Below are positions 26,327-35,676 of a stretch of 64,000 bases of DNA, one piece after another. The DNA is from an uncultured Ignavibacteria bacterium. Lineage in GTDB: Bacteria > Bacteroidota > Ignavibacteria > SZUA-365. The position numbers were made by a program, and so were the translations under genes. A model generated the notes under the pieces. That model did not search any database and was not told the origin of the DNA. It saw nothing but the letters and a program-made list of their open reading frames with translations. The DNA is taken from assembly GCA_913061095.1 (NCBI GenBank), contig CAJXVM010000006.1:1-64000 (forward strand), in the 5' to 3' direction. Every line of letters starts with the position of its first letter. Position 1 is the first letter of the stretch.

Positions 26327-26886
26327 TCTCCCGGACTCCAGCTCTGCACCATCCGGCGCTGGGCCTCCGTCTGCGGTGACGGGAGGTCGAGCATCGGGTC
26401 ATATTCCCGCAGTCGATTGATCTCATGCAATGCCGGCTCTCCCTGCGCAATGCCATGCCGCGCAAGCCAGCATCCGACGACGGTGCCCGTCCTGCCCACA
26501 CCGCCGAGGCAGTGCAGATACACACCCCTGCCCTGTTCCAGCTGCGCATCGATAACATCGAGGATCTGTTTCAAGAAGGAGCGGTCCGGAACGGCCATGT
26601 CGCGGATGGGAAACCGCAGCATTTGCGGTGCAGCCTGCTTCGTGTCATCCACGTCCGGAAAAAATGCGTCATAATCCTGTGGAAGCTGGCCATAGCGCAG
26701 ATGCTCATCTTCTTCCATGAGACTGATGAAAACGGAAACACCGTGGCGCCACAGTGCATTGAGTGTGTCGTGCGAACGATCTTCCGTCGCACCGCCGGGA
26801 TAGCTTCCCGCAAAAAAGCGTTGATCCACCGTGTATGCCCGCAGGCCCGGTATGAGGAGTTTTGCCATTGATCGATCCATTCCCAT
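26323..26886 (-). CDS. Dual-specificity / tyrosine-type phosphatase
   Basis: About 187 residues with the start at 26886; 26868 (MAKLLIPGL) and 26946 are alternatives without clear ribosome-binding sites. The phosphatase signature HCLGGVGRTGT (Cys126, Arg132) is a perfect C-x5-R loop, with a general-acid candidate Asp in the preceding RFPIRDMAVPD loop. It begins near RFFAGSYPGG, as in cytosolic dual-specificity phosphatases of bacteria. No signal peptide is seen. It is the first gene of an operon with the AddB- and AddA-like genes (4-bp overlap). A regulatory link to DNA repair is suggested only by this arrangement. The substrate is unknown. Confidence 0.8.
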   Translation of the reverse strand: MGMDRSMAKLLIPGLRAYTVDQRFFAGSYPGGATEDRSHDTLNALWRHGVSVFISLMEEDEHLRYGQLPQDYDAFFPDVDDTKQAAPQMLRFPIRDMAVPDRSFLKQILDVIDAQLEQGRGVYLHCLGGVGRTGTVVGCWLARHGIAQGEPALHEINRLREYDPMLDLPSPQTEAQRRMVQSWSPGE

Positions 26887-27015
26887 TGAAACAGGCGAAT
26901 ATTCGTTCTGCGGCAGCCGTCTGCACAGCGCGGTACCACGGCGCACCCTGTTGTCATTACGGCTGTGACAGTCAATCTGCCGGAGCGAGGTGCGCGCCGC
27001 TCCGTATCGCGGCCG

Positions 27016-27801
27016 CTACTGACTGTTGAGCGTCCAGTCGAACGCGTGAAAGGAAATCTCCACGCTGTTCGCGGAGATCCACAGGGCGTCTTCCTGACTC
27101 AGATTCTGCATGGCGAACTGCCGCAGTGATCCAAACACCATATCGATGGCGGGGCGGTGCCGCTTCAGCAGCATGGAAAGCGAAAGAACACCGCTGCTGC
27201 GATCGACATGATTTTTTGTGGGATCCTGCATGAAATGCCGGGCGTTCATTTTCAGCTGCCGTTCGATCGTCTTTCCGCGGTAGGCGCGGCGCAGCAGTCT
27301 TGGACTGGCCTTGGCTCCCTCGCTGAGGGCGAATGCGGCCATGGCCGGCGAAAGCGGAAAGATATACCGTTTCTTGATGTCATTGAGGGACAGCTTTTCT
27401 CCGGCAATGAGAAAGCGCTTTTCGCTGAAAAACCCGTCGACCGCGCGCGGCGATGAAATGGGCAGATGATCGATCACCATGCGGATGACGCACGCGTTAT
27501 AGGCGTTTATCAGGAATGCGAGACGTTCATCAGTACCCATCTTCGCGGGATCCGCGTTTGCCAGAGACGCGATATACTTCTCGAAGGCCACACTGCGGAA
27601 TCCCTCATAATCCACGAATCCCCGTTCATCGACATACATGCCGAGAAGCATGTCGTACCGGGACTGGTCGATCTGCTGCGCGGACATCCTGCCGTTAGAA
27701 AGCAGAACAGCCGCGAAAGCAACCATAAGCAGAAGGACGAAACTGCGCAGTCGCGGGCGTTCATCCATACCGAAACGATGCCATATGCATCGCTTCATCA
27801 T
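27016..27801 (-). CDS. Exported DUF547 protein
   Basis: 261 residues. A hydrophobic segment at about 19-36 followed by MSAQQ acts as a signal peptide; an internal start at residue 12 would give a more standard one. The DUF547 core is clear: YMDERGFVDYEGF-type strand, LAFLINAYNACVIRMVIDHL, FLIAGEKLSLNDIK and a C-terminal LKMNARHFMQDPTKN region. The conserved NAYN motif lies near residue 98. DUF547 proteins resemble a cysteine-protease/transglutaminase-like fold in predictions, but their function is not established. It overlaps the upstream barrel gene by 4 bp, so the two probably work together in the envelope. Confidence 0.78.
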   Translation of the reverse strand: MMKRCIWHRFGMDERPRLRSFVLLLMVAFAAVLLSNGRMSAQQIDQSRYDMLLGMYVDERGFVDYEGFRSVAFEKYIASLANADPAKMGTDERLAFLINAYNACVIRMVIDHLPISSPRAVDGFFSEKRFLIAGEKLSLNDIKKRYIFPLSPAMAAFALSEGAKASPRLLRRAYRGKTIERQLKMNARHFMQDPTKNHVDRSSGVLSLSMLLKRHRPAIDMVFGSLRQFAMQNLSQEDALWISANSVEISFHAFDWTLNSQ

Positions 27802-28673
27802 CGCATTGCCGTGGGACTGAACTGGAAGACGATCCCCGTCGAAAACATCATGTCTGACGATACGTTTCTTGCCGCCCGCAGCGAGTGGAACGCTCCGTGA
27901 AGGCCAAATCCCTTTGTAAGCCAGAACGTGAGCTCGGTACCAAACAGCAGATATTCGCGGTTGTTTGCAGCAAAACCGTAGCTGCCGCCAGTGAAGTCCG
28001 GTGCTCCGTTCCCCTGCGGCGTGACGGAGCGGAACCGCAGCAGCAGCTGGACGATGGAGACTGGACGGACACTGGCCTCCGCTTCAAAGCGCACGGCGTC
28101 ACTGTACCCCTCTGAACGGAAATGATACCCGCCCGAGAGACTGATCGTCGCATGCTGCGAGGGAAACGCGTGCGAGTAGCCGAGCATCGCCAGCTGATCG
28201 TATTCATTGTCTCCGGACCAGAGTCCGCCGGTGTTCGCCGTCTCACCGAGCGGAATTCCGAACATACCGCTGAGAAAAACGATGTCATCCGTTCCGGCGA
28301 ACATGTTGATGCGCAGTCCCAGGTCAATGTCTCCCGGGGATTCGACCTGGACGGATTCGCCCCGGTCGGTTTCCTGCACGAGAAGCTTGCGATACGCGGG
28401 GACATGCACGATCGCTGTTACATAGCGCGAATATCCATATTCACTGTACAGCGCATAGGTCTGCGCCTCCAGGCGATGCACTGGAATTTCCTCGCCGTCG
28501 GCGTTGAAATAGGCATCAGACATGAATCCCTGCATGCCGATCCGCAGGTACGTCGTGCGGCTCTCGCGCGGCCACGTCTGTGCATGCCCGTCCTGCGGCA
28601 TACAGGGGATAACAATCGCGAGCAGCAAGAAAACCATTGCTGCGGAAGAAATGGCATGGCGGTGTGGTTTCAT
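27798..28673 (-). CDS. Small outer-membrane beta-barrel protein
   Basis: 291 residues. The signal peptide is about 1-31 (MVFLLLAIVIPC, then GHAQ). The rest alternates hydrophobic and polar residues with many aromatic girdle positions and beta-turn motifs such as WSGDNEYDQL and SEGYSDAVRF. It ends in GIVFQFSPTAMR, a typical last barrel strand. About 10-12 strands are expected. It does not match a transporter I can name. The gene is transcribed first in a two-gene unit with the DUF547 gene. It may be a channel or a surface-structure anchor. Confidence 0.65.
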   Translation of the reverse strand: MKPHRHAISSAAMVFLLLAIVIPCMPQDGHAQTWPRESRTTYLRIGMQGFMSDAYFNADGEEIPVHRLEAQTYALYSEYGYSRYVTAIVHVPAYRKLLVQETDRGESVQVESPGDIDLGLRINMFAGTDDIVFLSGMFGIPLGETANTGGLWSGDNEYDQLAMLGYSHAFPSQHATISLSGGYHFRSEGYSDAVRFEAEASVRPVSIVQLLLRFRSVTPQGNGAPDFTGGSYGFAANNREYLLFGTELTFWLTKGFGLHGAFHSLRAARNVSSDMMFSTGIVFQFSPTAMR

Positions 28674-28818
28674 GATGGCGCCGCGATGATGTACGAATCT
28701 GCGGAAGGGAGATATGTGGATGCATCACACAGGTTGGATCATCACCTGTACACATTAACATAATGCTTCACCGGGCGTTTTCATAACGGACAGAAGTTTC
28801 CGAAATATCTTCGCGGAA

Positions 28819-28877
28819 CGAAACCATACCCCGCTCTGATGTGTTGCCCTTGTATGCACCCGATTCGAAACCATACC
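28819..28877. repeat. Pair of 12-bp direct repeats upstream of the NmrA-like gene
   Basis: CGAAACCATACC occurs at 28819-28830 and again, perfectly, at 28866-28877, with a period of 47 bp. The second copy ends next to the AGGA ribosome-binding site at 28881-28884. It may be a tandem binding site for a regulator or a small duplication. The rest of the 215-bp gap (28674-28888) shows no gene. Confidence 0.45.
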
Positions 28878-28888
28878 TGGAGGAACAC

Positions 28889-29773
28889 ATGATTGTCATC
28901 ATGGGAGCATCCGGCAATGTCGGAAGCGCCGTCGCATCAGAGTTGCTCGATCGTGGAGAGAGTGTCCGTGTCATTGGACGATCCGCCGAGCATCTGCAGT
29001 CTCTTGTTGCGCGCGGCGCTGAAGCGGCGGTCGGCAATGCCACGGAAGTCAGTTTTTTGACCGAGGCTTTCAGCGGTGCGACCGCTGTCTTCGCCATGAT
29101 ACCCACGAAGCGGGATGCGGAAAACGTTCGCAGCTACTACAATGCCTTTGGAGAAACCATTGCACGCGCTGTCAAGAACGCCCGTGTGAATCACGTGGTC
29201 AATCTGAGCAGCCATGGCGCAAATAATGCCGAGGGCGCGGGTCCGGTAAAAGGTCTGTACGACCAGGAGCAGCGTCTCAACGACCTTTCCGGCGTCAATG
29301 TCCTGCACCTCCGGCCCACATATTTCATGGAAAACTTTTATGCCGACAATCCCCTGATTCGCGAGAAAAACATCATGGCCAGCGCGATCAGGGAAGACGT
29401 GCCGTTTGCTGTGATCGCATCGCGCGACATTGCTCCTATCGCGGCGGATGCCCTTATGAGGCGCAATTTCGTTGGCACACAGATCCGCGAGCTGCTCGGT
29501 GAGCGTGACGTGACCATGAAGGAAGTGACATCGGCGATCGGTGCGGAACTCGAAAAGCCCGAGCTGGAATATGTGCAGCTTTCAGCAGATGAATACACCG
29601 ACCTGCTGCAGTCACACGACTTCTCCGAGAATGCGGCCAGGGAAATGTTCGAACTCTGTGAGGCAATCAATGATCAGCGTTTTGCGGTGGAGCAGCCACG
29701 CACGGCGATCAATACCACCCCGACTTCCATAGAGGAATTCGCCAGGGAATTCGCAAGCGATTTCCAGAACTGA
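28889..29773 (+). CDS. NmrA-like NAD(P)-binding oxidoreductase
   Basis: 294 residues from the ATG at 28889, chosen because TGGAGGA lies at the right distance and the Rossmann strand begins immediately (MIVIMGASGNVGSAVASELL). The glycine motif GASGNVG at 7-13 binds NAD(P). The downstream sequence HVVNLSSHGAN and the later LRPTYFMENF stretch are typical of NmrA/NAD(P)H-azoreductase-like proteins. Such proteins are atypical short-chain dehydrogenases that often sense the redox state rather than act as classical enzymes. It is a single gene, closed by a clear terminator, and is not part of the RND operon. Confidence 0.85.
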   Translation: MIVIMGASGNVGSAVASELLDRGESVRVIGRSAEHLQSLVARGAEAAVGNATEVSFLTEAFSGATAVFAMIPTKRDAENVRSYYNAFGETIARAVKNARVNHVVNLSSHGANNAEGAGPVKGLYDQEQRLNDLSGVNVLHLRPTYFMENFYADNPLIREKNIMASAIREDVPFAVIASRDIAPIAADALMRRNFVGTQIRELLGERDVTMKEVTSAIGAELEKPELEYVQLSADEYTDLLQSHDFSENAAREMFELCEAINDQRFAVEQPRTAINTTPTSIEEFAREFASDFQN

Positions 29774-29818
29774 CCCACCAATACATCCTCTTACCTGATC
29801 CGCGCATCATATGTGTTG

Positions 29819-29845
29819 AAAGGGGCCGAAACCGGCCCCTTTTTT
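29819..29845 (+). terminator. Rho-independent terminator after the NmrA-like gene
   Basis: GGGGCC (29822-29827) pairs with GGCCCC (29833-29838), with G29828 and C29832 extending the stem around a short A-rich loop. A run of T (29840-29845) follows directly. It separates the NmrA-like gene from the RND operon. Confidence 0.9.
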
Positions 29846-29914
29846 GATGCGAAACCCTTTGGCATGATTTCGTTGTTTTCCTGAGGTGCCGATTTTCGCA
29901 AAGGCCATCAGACG

Positions 29915-31090
29915 ATGAATGAACTCAACCGAATCGGAATTTTCATGAAAAAGCGGATATTTTACATCCTTCCTGTCATAATACTTGTCGGTGGTTTCCT
30001 GATCATGCAGCTGCTCGCCGGGATGAAAGAGGAACCTGAGCGCCGTGCTCCCAGCCGTCCGGCGAAGCGTGTACTCTCCGAGATTGTCACGATGGGACAG
30101 ACACCCACCACTGTTATGGCGCTTGGCCGTCTTGTTTCCTCGGAACCCGTACAGATCATAAGTGAAGTCAGTGGTGTTCTGGAAGGCGGGGATGTGCCGT
30201 TCAAACCCGGTGAGCGATTCCGCCGGGGGGATCTGCTTGTCCGCATTGATGACAGGCAGGCCCGCCTGACGCTGAACAGCACCAAAAGTGATTTCCTGAA
30301 CGCCCTCGCCAGCGTGCTCCCCGAACTCAAAGTCGATCATCCCGATGCCTATCGGATGTGGCAGACCTATTTCGACCGCTGCGGTTTCGACGGCAAACTC
30401 GAGCAACTCCCGGAGGTCAATGACAGAAAAGTCAAACTGCTGCTGACGCGTTTCAATGTTTACAAGCTCTTCTATGCTGCGCAGAATCTCGAAATCACGC
30501 TTGAGAAACACTCCTTTCGTGCGCCGTTTGACGGTGCCATCGTATCCACCGCGCTTCGCCAGGGCTCCACGGCGCGCAGCGGCAGCGTACTCGGGGAAAT
30601 CATCAGCCTGCAGGACATGGAGCTGGAAGTCCCCGTTCCAGCCGAGGATCTGTCGTGGATCGATCGCGGCGCTGCCGTCTCCCTTACTTCGAAGGAGTTC
30701 CCGGGCACATGGACCGGACGCATCAGCCGCATCGGCGGTTCGGTGGACCGGCAGACTCAAACAGTACCGGTGTACATCGATGTGCGCGGCAACGGAACTC
30801 CGCTGTACGAGGGTATGTACCTTCGTGCGGAAATCCCCGGCCGTCCGGTGGAAGAGGGTACCATCGTCCCGCGACGCGCACTCTATGAGGAAAAATTCGT
30901 GTACGTCGTGCAGGACTGGCGTCTTGAGCGACGGGATATCAGCATCGTGCGCCGCTACCCTGAAAGCGTGGTCGTCAGTGACGGACTCCGAAACGGCGAT
31001 ACCCTTGTCACCGAGCTGATGCAGGGGGTATCCCCCGGCATGCCGGCAAGGGCGCGCTTCAATTCGCCGCAGGGGGAGGACGGCGAATGA
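29915..31090 (+). CDS. RND efflux periplasmic adaptor (membrane fusion protein)
   Basis: 391 residues. An N-terminal membrane or signal anchor lies near residues 15-34. The lipoyl-like half motif VSGVLEGGDVPFKPGERFRR (about 85-104) is followed by a helical hairpin and the second half with HSFRAPFDGAIVSTALRQG. A beta-barrel and membrane-proximal domain end the protein. It bridges the inner-membrane pump and the TolC-like channel encoded next. The start may instead be the internal ATG at 29945 (MKKRIF), which gives a cleaner signal; neither has a clear ribosome-binding site. It overlaps the pump gene by 4 bp. Confidence 0.9.
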   Translation: MNELNRIGIFMKKRIFYILPVIILVGGFLIMQLLAGMKEEPERRAPSRPAKRVLSEIVTMGQTPTTVMALGRLVSSEPVQIISEVSGVLEGGDVPFKPGERFRRGDLLVRIDDRQARLTLNSTKSDFLNALASVLPELKVDHPDAYRMWQTYFDRCGFDGKLEQLPEVNDRKVKLLLTRFNVYKLFYAAQNLEITLEKHSFRAPFDGAIVSTALRQGSTARSGSVLGEIISLQDMELEVPVPAEDLSWIDRGAAVSLTSKEFPGTWTGRISRIGGSVDRQTQTVPVYIDVRGNGTPLYEGMYLRAEIPGRPVEEGTIVPRRALYEEKFVYVVQDWRLERRDISIVRRYPESVVVSDGLRNGDTLVTELMQGVSPGMPARARFNSPQGEDGE

Positions 31091-34000
31091 CAACAATCAT
31101 CGGATTCTTCGTCCGCTACAAGGTGTGGACGAACGTCCTCATGTTCAGCACACTGGTGTTCGGGCTGCTCTTCCTGCTGAACATGAAGTACTCCTTTTTC
31201 CCCGAGACCCGCCCCGACTTTCTCAATGTGCAGGTCGCCTATCCGGGGGCCTCGCCCGAGGAGGTCGAGGAAGGCGTCGTGCTCAAGATCGAGGAAGCGA
31301 TCGACGGCCTCGAAGGCATTGAGCGTGTCACATCGGTTTCACGCGAGAATTTCGGCAGCGTCACGGTCGAAGTCACATCCGACGGCGACATGGACGACGT
31401 GCTGCGGGACGTCAAGAACGCCGTGGATCGCATCAATTCCTTTCCGCTTGGAAGTGAAAAGCCGGTCATATTCGAACAGCGCTTCCGCTCCCGCGCCCTT
31501 TCCATCGTGCTCTTCGGTGAAACGGATCTCTACAATCTGAAGTACTACGCCGAGCGTATGCGCGACCAACTGCTTGCAACGCCGGAGATCTCACAGGTAA
31601 CCATCGAGGGGGTGCCGCGGCTTGAGTTCTCGCTTGAACTCTCCGAAGACGATCTGCGGCGCTATGGCCTGACCTTCCGCGAAGTCGCCTCTGCGGTCGG
31701 TGCGGAGAATATCAACCTCTCCGGTGGAAAGATCGACACGCGCGACGAGGAGATCCTCATCCGGGCCAACGCGCGCGAATATTACGCCAAGGAGCTGGCC
31801 AACCTTGTCGTCCGTGGCAATGCGGACGGCACCATTATCTACCTCAAGGATATCGCGACCATCCGGGAACGCTGGGAGGATATTCCCGACAAAACATATT
31901 TCAACGGACGCACTGCCGTCGTGCTCAACATCGACAAGACGCGCGAGGAGGATATCCTTGCCGTTGCGGAACAGGCGAAGGCGCTTGTCGCAGATTTCAA
32001 TGTCGAGCACGCACAGGTCCAGGCCGAGGTGCTCGACGACAACACCGTTTCACTTCGCCAGCGCCTTTCCCTGCTGATCAATAACGGACTGATCGGTCTG
32101 GCACTTGTCATCATCGCTCTGGGATTTTTCCTCAACCTGCGGCTCTCTTTCTGGGTGTCAGTCGGCATCCCCTTCTCTTTCGCGGGCATGTTCATCATCG
32201 CGGGATTTTCCGGCATCACGATCAATGTCATTTCCCTATTTGGCATGATCGTCGTCGTCGGTATTCTCGTCGACGACGCCATCGTGGTGGGCGAAAACAT
32301 CTACGCTCACTACGAAAAAGGCAAACCCGCGCTGCAGGCGGCAATCGACGGCACAAAGGAGATGGTAGGACCCGTCACGACGTCGGTCACCACCACGATC
32401 GTCGCCTTCCTTCCCTTCTTTTTCCTCGATGGCTTCCTCGGGAAATTCATCTGGCATATGGCTCTTGTGGTCATTGCGACGCTGTTTTTCTCACTGATCG
32501 AAGCTTTTCTCATTCTCCCCGCGCATCTCGCGCATTCGAAAGGACTGCATCCGCACTCGCAGGATCGTCCCGTTCGGCAGCGCATCGACCGTTTCATCAC
32601 CTGGCTGACCAACACCGTCTACGGCAACTCCCTCCGTTTCGCTCTGCGGCACAAATGGGTAACGGTCGTCACCCCCGTTGCGGCGGTGCTGATGACTGTC
32701 GGGCTCATTCGCGGAGGACTCATCGGCGTCACATTCTTCCCCTTCATCGACGGCGACACCATGCCGGTGAATCTCTCGCTCGTTGCGGGACGACAGGAAG
32801 CCGACACTGACTCGATTCTCACGCGCATCGAGCGTGCCGGCTGGGAGCTCAATGAAGAACTCAAAAGCGAGCGGGTGGACGGCAAGGATGTCGTCATCGG
32901 CGTCAAGCGCGATGTCGGATCCAACGACTTCGGTGAATCCGGCAGTCATACCGGCAGAGTCACGTTACTGCTGCTGCCCGGAGAAGAACGCAGCATGGAC
33001 ACACCGATCATCGCAAACCGCCTGCGGGATAAAGTCGGTGAAATACCGGAAGCGCAGAAATTGACATACGGCCGGGTCGGATTCTTCGGCAAACCCGTGT
33101 CTGTCAGCCTGCTTGGCAACGATCTCCGCCAACTGACAAAGGCGCGCGACATGCTTGTGGCGGAACTCGAGAACTTTCCTTCACTCAAGGATGTCACGGA
33201 TTCGGAACAGGAAGGCCGACGCGAAATTGACATTCGCCTGAAACCGCGCGCGTACGCGCTCGGACTGACACTGCGGGAAATCGCGTCACAGGTGCGCCAG
33301 GGCTTTTTCGGGCTCGAGGTGCAGCGCATTCAGCGAGGACGGGATGAGATCCGGGTCTGGGTGCGCTACACGGAAGAGGACCGCTCGGCGCTCGGCTTCA
33401 TCGACCAGATGCGCATCCGTACACCCGACGGCGCAGAATACCCGTTCTCGGAACTCGCGGAATACGACATCGCGCGCGGCATCATCACGATCAACCGTCT
33501 CGAAAACCAGCGGGAAATCAAGGTCGAGGCCAACCTGGCGGATTTCGAGGCCGATCTGCCGCCGATCCTCGATGAAATCCGCTCGGATGTGCTGCCGCCT
33601 ATTCTGGCCAGTGTGACCGGTGTGCGCGCGTCCTTCGAGGGACAGTCCCGCAACCAGGAAAAGACCACGCGATCGATGCGCACGGCATTTTCCGTCGCCC
33701 TGTTGATCATGTTCATCCTTATTGTTCTGGTCTTCCGCTCCTATGCGCAGGCGCTGCTGGTGTTTTCCATCATCCCGCTCGGCGTGCTCGGGGCAATCTG
33801 GGGACACGGCATCCACGGCATTCAGCTCAACACGCTTTCCATTTACGGCGTCATCGCGCTGGCCGGTATCATCATCAACGACAGCATTGTGTTCATCGAT
33901 CAGATCAACCGGAACCTGCGCAGCGGTACGGCGGTATTCGAGGCAGTGTACGAGGCGGGACTCTCACGCCTGCGTCCCATCCTGCTGACCACGATTACGA

Positions 34001-34257
34001 CCGCGGCCGGGCTGGCACCACTTATTCTGGAAACCAGCAGGCAAGCACAGTTTTTGATCCCCATGGCGATTTCCGTAGCCTATGGACTGATTTTCGGCAC
34101 CTTCATTCTTCTGATGGTCCTTCCTGCGGGATTCCTGGTCATCAACCGTCTGCGGTTGTTCTGGGAGCGTCGCGTGTTGCACCGGCAGGAAATCCCGCGT
34201 GAACATGTCGAACCTGCCGTCAAGGAAGTGCTGTATCTGGAGAAGCAGGAGATATGA
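31087..34257 (+). CDS. RND-family inner-membrane efflux pump
   Basis: 1,056 residues, standard AcrB-like length. It has twelve membrane helices with the two large periplasmic loops of the family. The proton-relay aspartates occur in VVVGILVDDAIVVGEN (helix 4), and the second half repeats as LAGIIINDSIVFIDQINRN. The N-terminus FFVRYKVWTNVLMFSTLVFG is helix 1. It exports hydrophobic or amphiphilic compounds using the proton gradient; the substrate cannot be read from the sequence. It is coupled by 4-bp overlaps to both the adaptor and the TolC-like gene. No local repressor gene of the TetR or MarR type is seen. Confidence 0.95.
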   Translation: MTTIIGFFVRYKVWTNVLMFSTLVFGLLFLLNMKYSFFPETRPDFLNVQVAYPGASPEEVEEGVVLKIEEAIDGLEGIERVTSVSRENFGSVTVEVTSDGDMDDVLRDVKNAVDRINSFPLGSEKPVIFEQRFRSRALSIVLFGETDLYNLKYYAERMRDQLLATPEISQVTIEGVPRLEFSLELSEDDLRRYGLTFREVASAVGAENINLSGGKIDTRDEEILIRANAREYYAKELANLVVRGNADGTIIYLKDIATIRERWEDIPDKTYFNGRTAVVLNIDKTREEDILAVAEQAKALVADFNVEHAQVQAEVLDDNTVSLRQRLSLLINNGLIGLALVIIALGFFLNLRLSFWVSVGIPFSFAGMFIIAGFSGITINVISLFGMIVVVGILVDDAIVVGENIYAHYEKGKPALQAAIDGTKEMVGPVTTSVTTTIVAFLPFFFLDGFLGKFIWHMALVVIATLFFSLIEAFLILPAHLAHSKGLHPHSQDRPVRQRIDRFITWLTNTVYGNSLRFALRHKWVTVVTPVAAVLMTVGLIRGGLIGVTFFPFIDGDTMPVNLSLVAGRQEADTDSILTRIERAGWELNEELKSERVDGKDVVIGVKRDVGSNDFGESGSHTGRVTLLLLPGEERSMDTPIIANRLRDKVGEIPEAQKLTYGRVGFFGKPVSVSLLGNDLRQLTKARDMLVAELENFPSLKDVTDSEQEGRREIDIRLKPRAYALGLTLREIASQVRQGFFGLEVQRIQRGRDEIRVWVRYTEEDRSALGFIDQMRIRTPDGAEYPFSELAEYDIARGIITINRLENQREIKVEANLADFEADLPPILDEIRSDVLPPILASVTGVRASFEGQSRNQEKTTRSMRTAFSVALLIMFILIVLVFRSYAQALLVFSIIPLGVLGAIWGHGIHGIQLNTLSIYGVIALAGIIINDSIVFIDQINRNLRSGTAVFEAVYEAGLSRLRPILLTTITTAAGLAPLILETSRQAQFLIPMAISVAYGLIFGTFILLMVLPAGFLVINRLRLFWERRVLHRQEIPREHVEPAVKEVLYLEKQEI

Positions 34258-35564
34258 TGCGTACACTTTTAATTCTTTCCCTCCTTCTGACATGGACCTC
34301 GGCACTGCACGCACAACAGCCGCTTACGCTCGAAGACGCAATCGATATCGGGCTCGAACGCAATCACCGAATTCGCATCGCCCGCAGCGACGCCGAAATT
34401 GCGCGCAACAATACCACGCGCGGGACGGCCAATTTCCTCCCGACACTCGACGCGACAGGCTCGTATTCCTTTTCGCGCAGCGAGCAGGAGACGAACTCCC
34501 CCTTCAGCTTCGGTAATTCGAACACACGGAACGCCTCGGCGCAGCTGGCACTGAACTGGACGCTGTTCGACGGCTTCCGCATGTTCGTCGACCGTGAACG
34601 ATACGATGAACTCGCCATCCTCGGCGATGCGCAGGCGCGCAGCAGCATTGAACGCACCGTGGTATCCATCGCCGCCGCGTATTTCCGCCTTGTCCAGCAG
34701 ATACGTCTGCTCGAAACCATCGAAGAAACCTCTGACATCTCGCGCATGCGCTATGAAAAGGAGCGTGTACGCCGTGAACTCGGCGGTTCCGTCTCGGATT
34801 ATCTCAACGCGCGCATCGCGTATCACAATGATTCCGCCGCAGTGCTCGAGCAGCGCCTGCAGCTCACTGTCGCCAGAAAAGATCTGAACCTGCTGCTCGG
34901 GCGATCGCCGTCGGCACCGCTGACTGTCGTCCGGGATATCTCCCTGCCCGCGCTACCATATTCTGATGAACGCATGCTCGAAATGGCACGTGAACGGAAT
35001 GCCGACCTGATCACCGCCCGGCAGGGCCTGCGCGTGGCCGAGTCCGCGACCGCGCTCTCACGCTCATCATTTTACCCACGGGTAAACCTCTTCGCGAATT
35101 ACGGATACTCCGACCGGCTCGTCGGCACCGAACAGAGCGAACGGTTTTCCGGTGATATTCTGACACAGAGCACTGACGCCAATGTTGGACTTTCGCTCTC
35201 GTTCAATCTCTTCAATGGCTTCCGCAATGCGACGGATGTTCAGAATGCGCAGATTGAGACCCGCATCGCCGAGATCACGCTCGACGAGGCGGAACGTCAG
35301 CTCGAGGGCACGCTTCTTGAACGGCGGGCGGCACTGCGTACACGCCTCGACGCAGTGGCCATCGAAGAATCGAATCTCGAGGCGGCACGTCAGAATCTTG
35401 CCCTGCAGATCGAGCGCTTCGAGACCGGCACGGTAACCTCTCTCGAGTTCCGTGACGCCCAGGTGCAGTTTGTCCGCGCGGAAACCGCGTACATTGTCTC
35501 GCTGTTCGAAGCGCGTCTGGCCATCCTTGAACTGCAGCGACTCATTGGCGACATCCGACTGTGA
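34254..35564 (+). CDS. TolC-family outer-membrane channel
   Basis: 436 residues with a signal peptide (about 1-21, LHAQQ). Two internal repeats each contain helices and beta strands, as in TolC: LTLEDAIDIGLERNHRIRIA near the start and the NVGLSLSFNLFNGFRNATDV segment in the second half. The conserved NFLPTLDATGSYSFS segment marks the first barrel strands. It forms the outer-membrane exit duct of the RND pump. Two adjacent ATGs (34254 and 34257) are possible; the first overlaps the pump stop. A large terminator-like hairpin follows the gene. Confidence 0.93.
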   Translation: MMRTLLILSLLLTWTSALHAQQPLTLEDAIDIGLERNHRIRIARSDAEIARNNTTRGTANFLPTLDATGSYSFSRSEQETNSPFSFGNSNTRNASAQLALNWTLFDGFRMFVDRERYDELAILGDAQARSSIERTVVSIAAAYFRLVQQIRLLETIEETSDISRMRYEKERVRRELGGSVSDYLNARIAYHNDSAAVLEQRLQLTVARKDLNLLLGRSPSAPLTVVRDISLPALPYSDERMLEMARERNADLITARQGLRVAESATALSRSSFYPRVNLFANYGYSDRLVGTEQSERFSGDILTQSTDANVGLSLSFNLFNGFRNATDVQNAQIETRIAEITLDEAERQLEGTLLERRAALRTRLDAVAIEESNLEAARQNLALQIERFETGTVTSLEFRDAQVQFVRAETAYIVSLFEARLAILELQRLIGDIRL

Positions 35565-35579
35565 TGTGATTCATCGACA

Positions 35580-35659
35580 GACAATCCCGTATCAGAAGAA
35601 ATCACTATATTCAACCTGATCATGCCGAGATGATTTCGGTATCGGATTGTCAGTTTTTT
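35580..35659 (+). terminator. Possible terminator with long-spaced stem after the RND operon
   Basis: GACAATCC (35580-35587) pairs perfectly with GGATTGTC (35644-35651), and AGTTTTTT follows at 35652-35659. The loop is 56 bases and may fold further. The T-run and the position after the TolC-like stop suggest an RND-operon terminator, but the wide spacing makes it uncertain. The 112-bp gap holds no gene. Confidence 0.35.
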
Positions 35660-35676
35660 CATGAATCGAATGCCCG

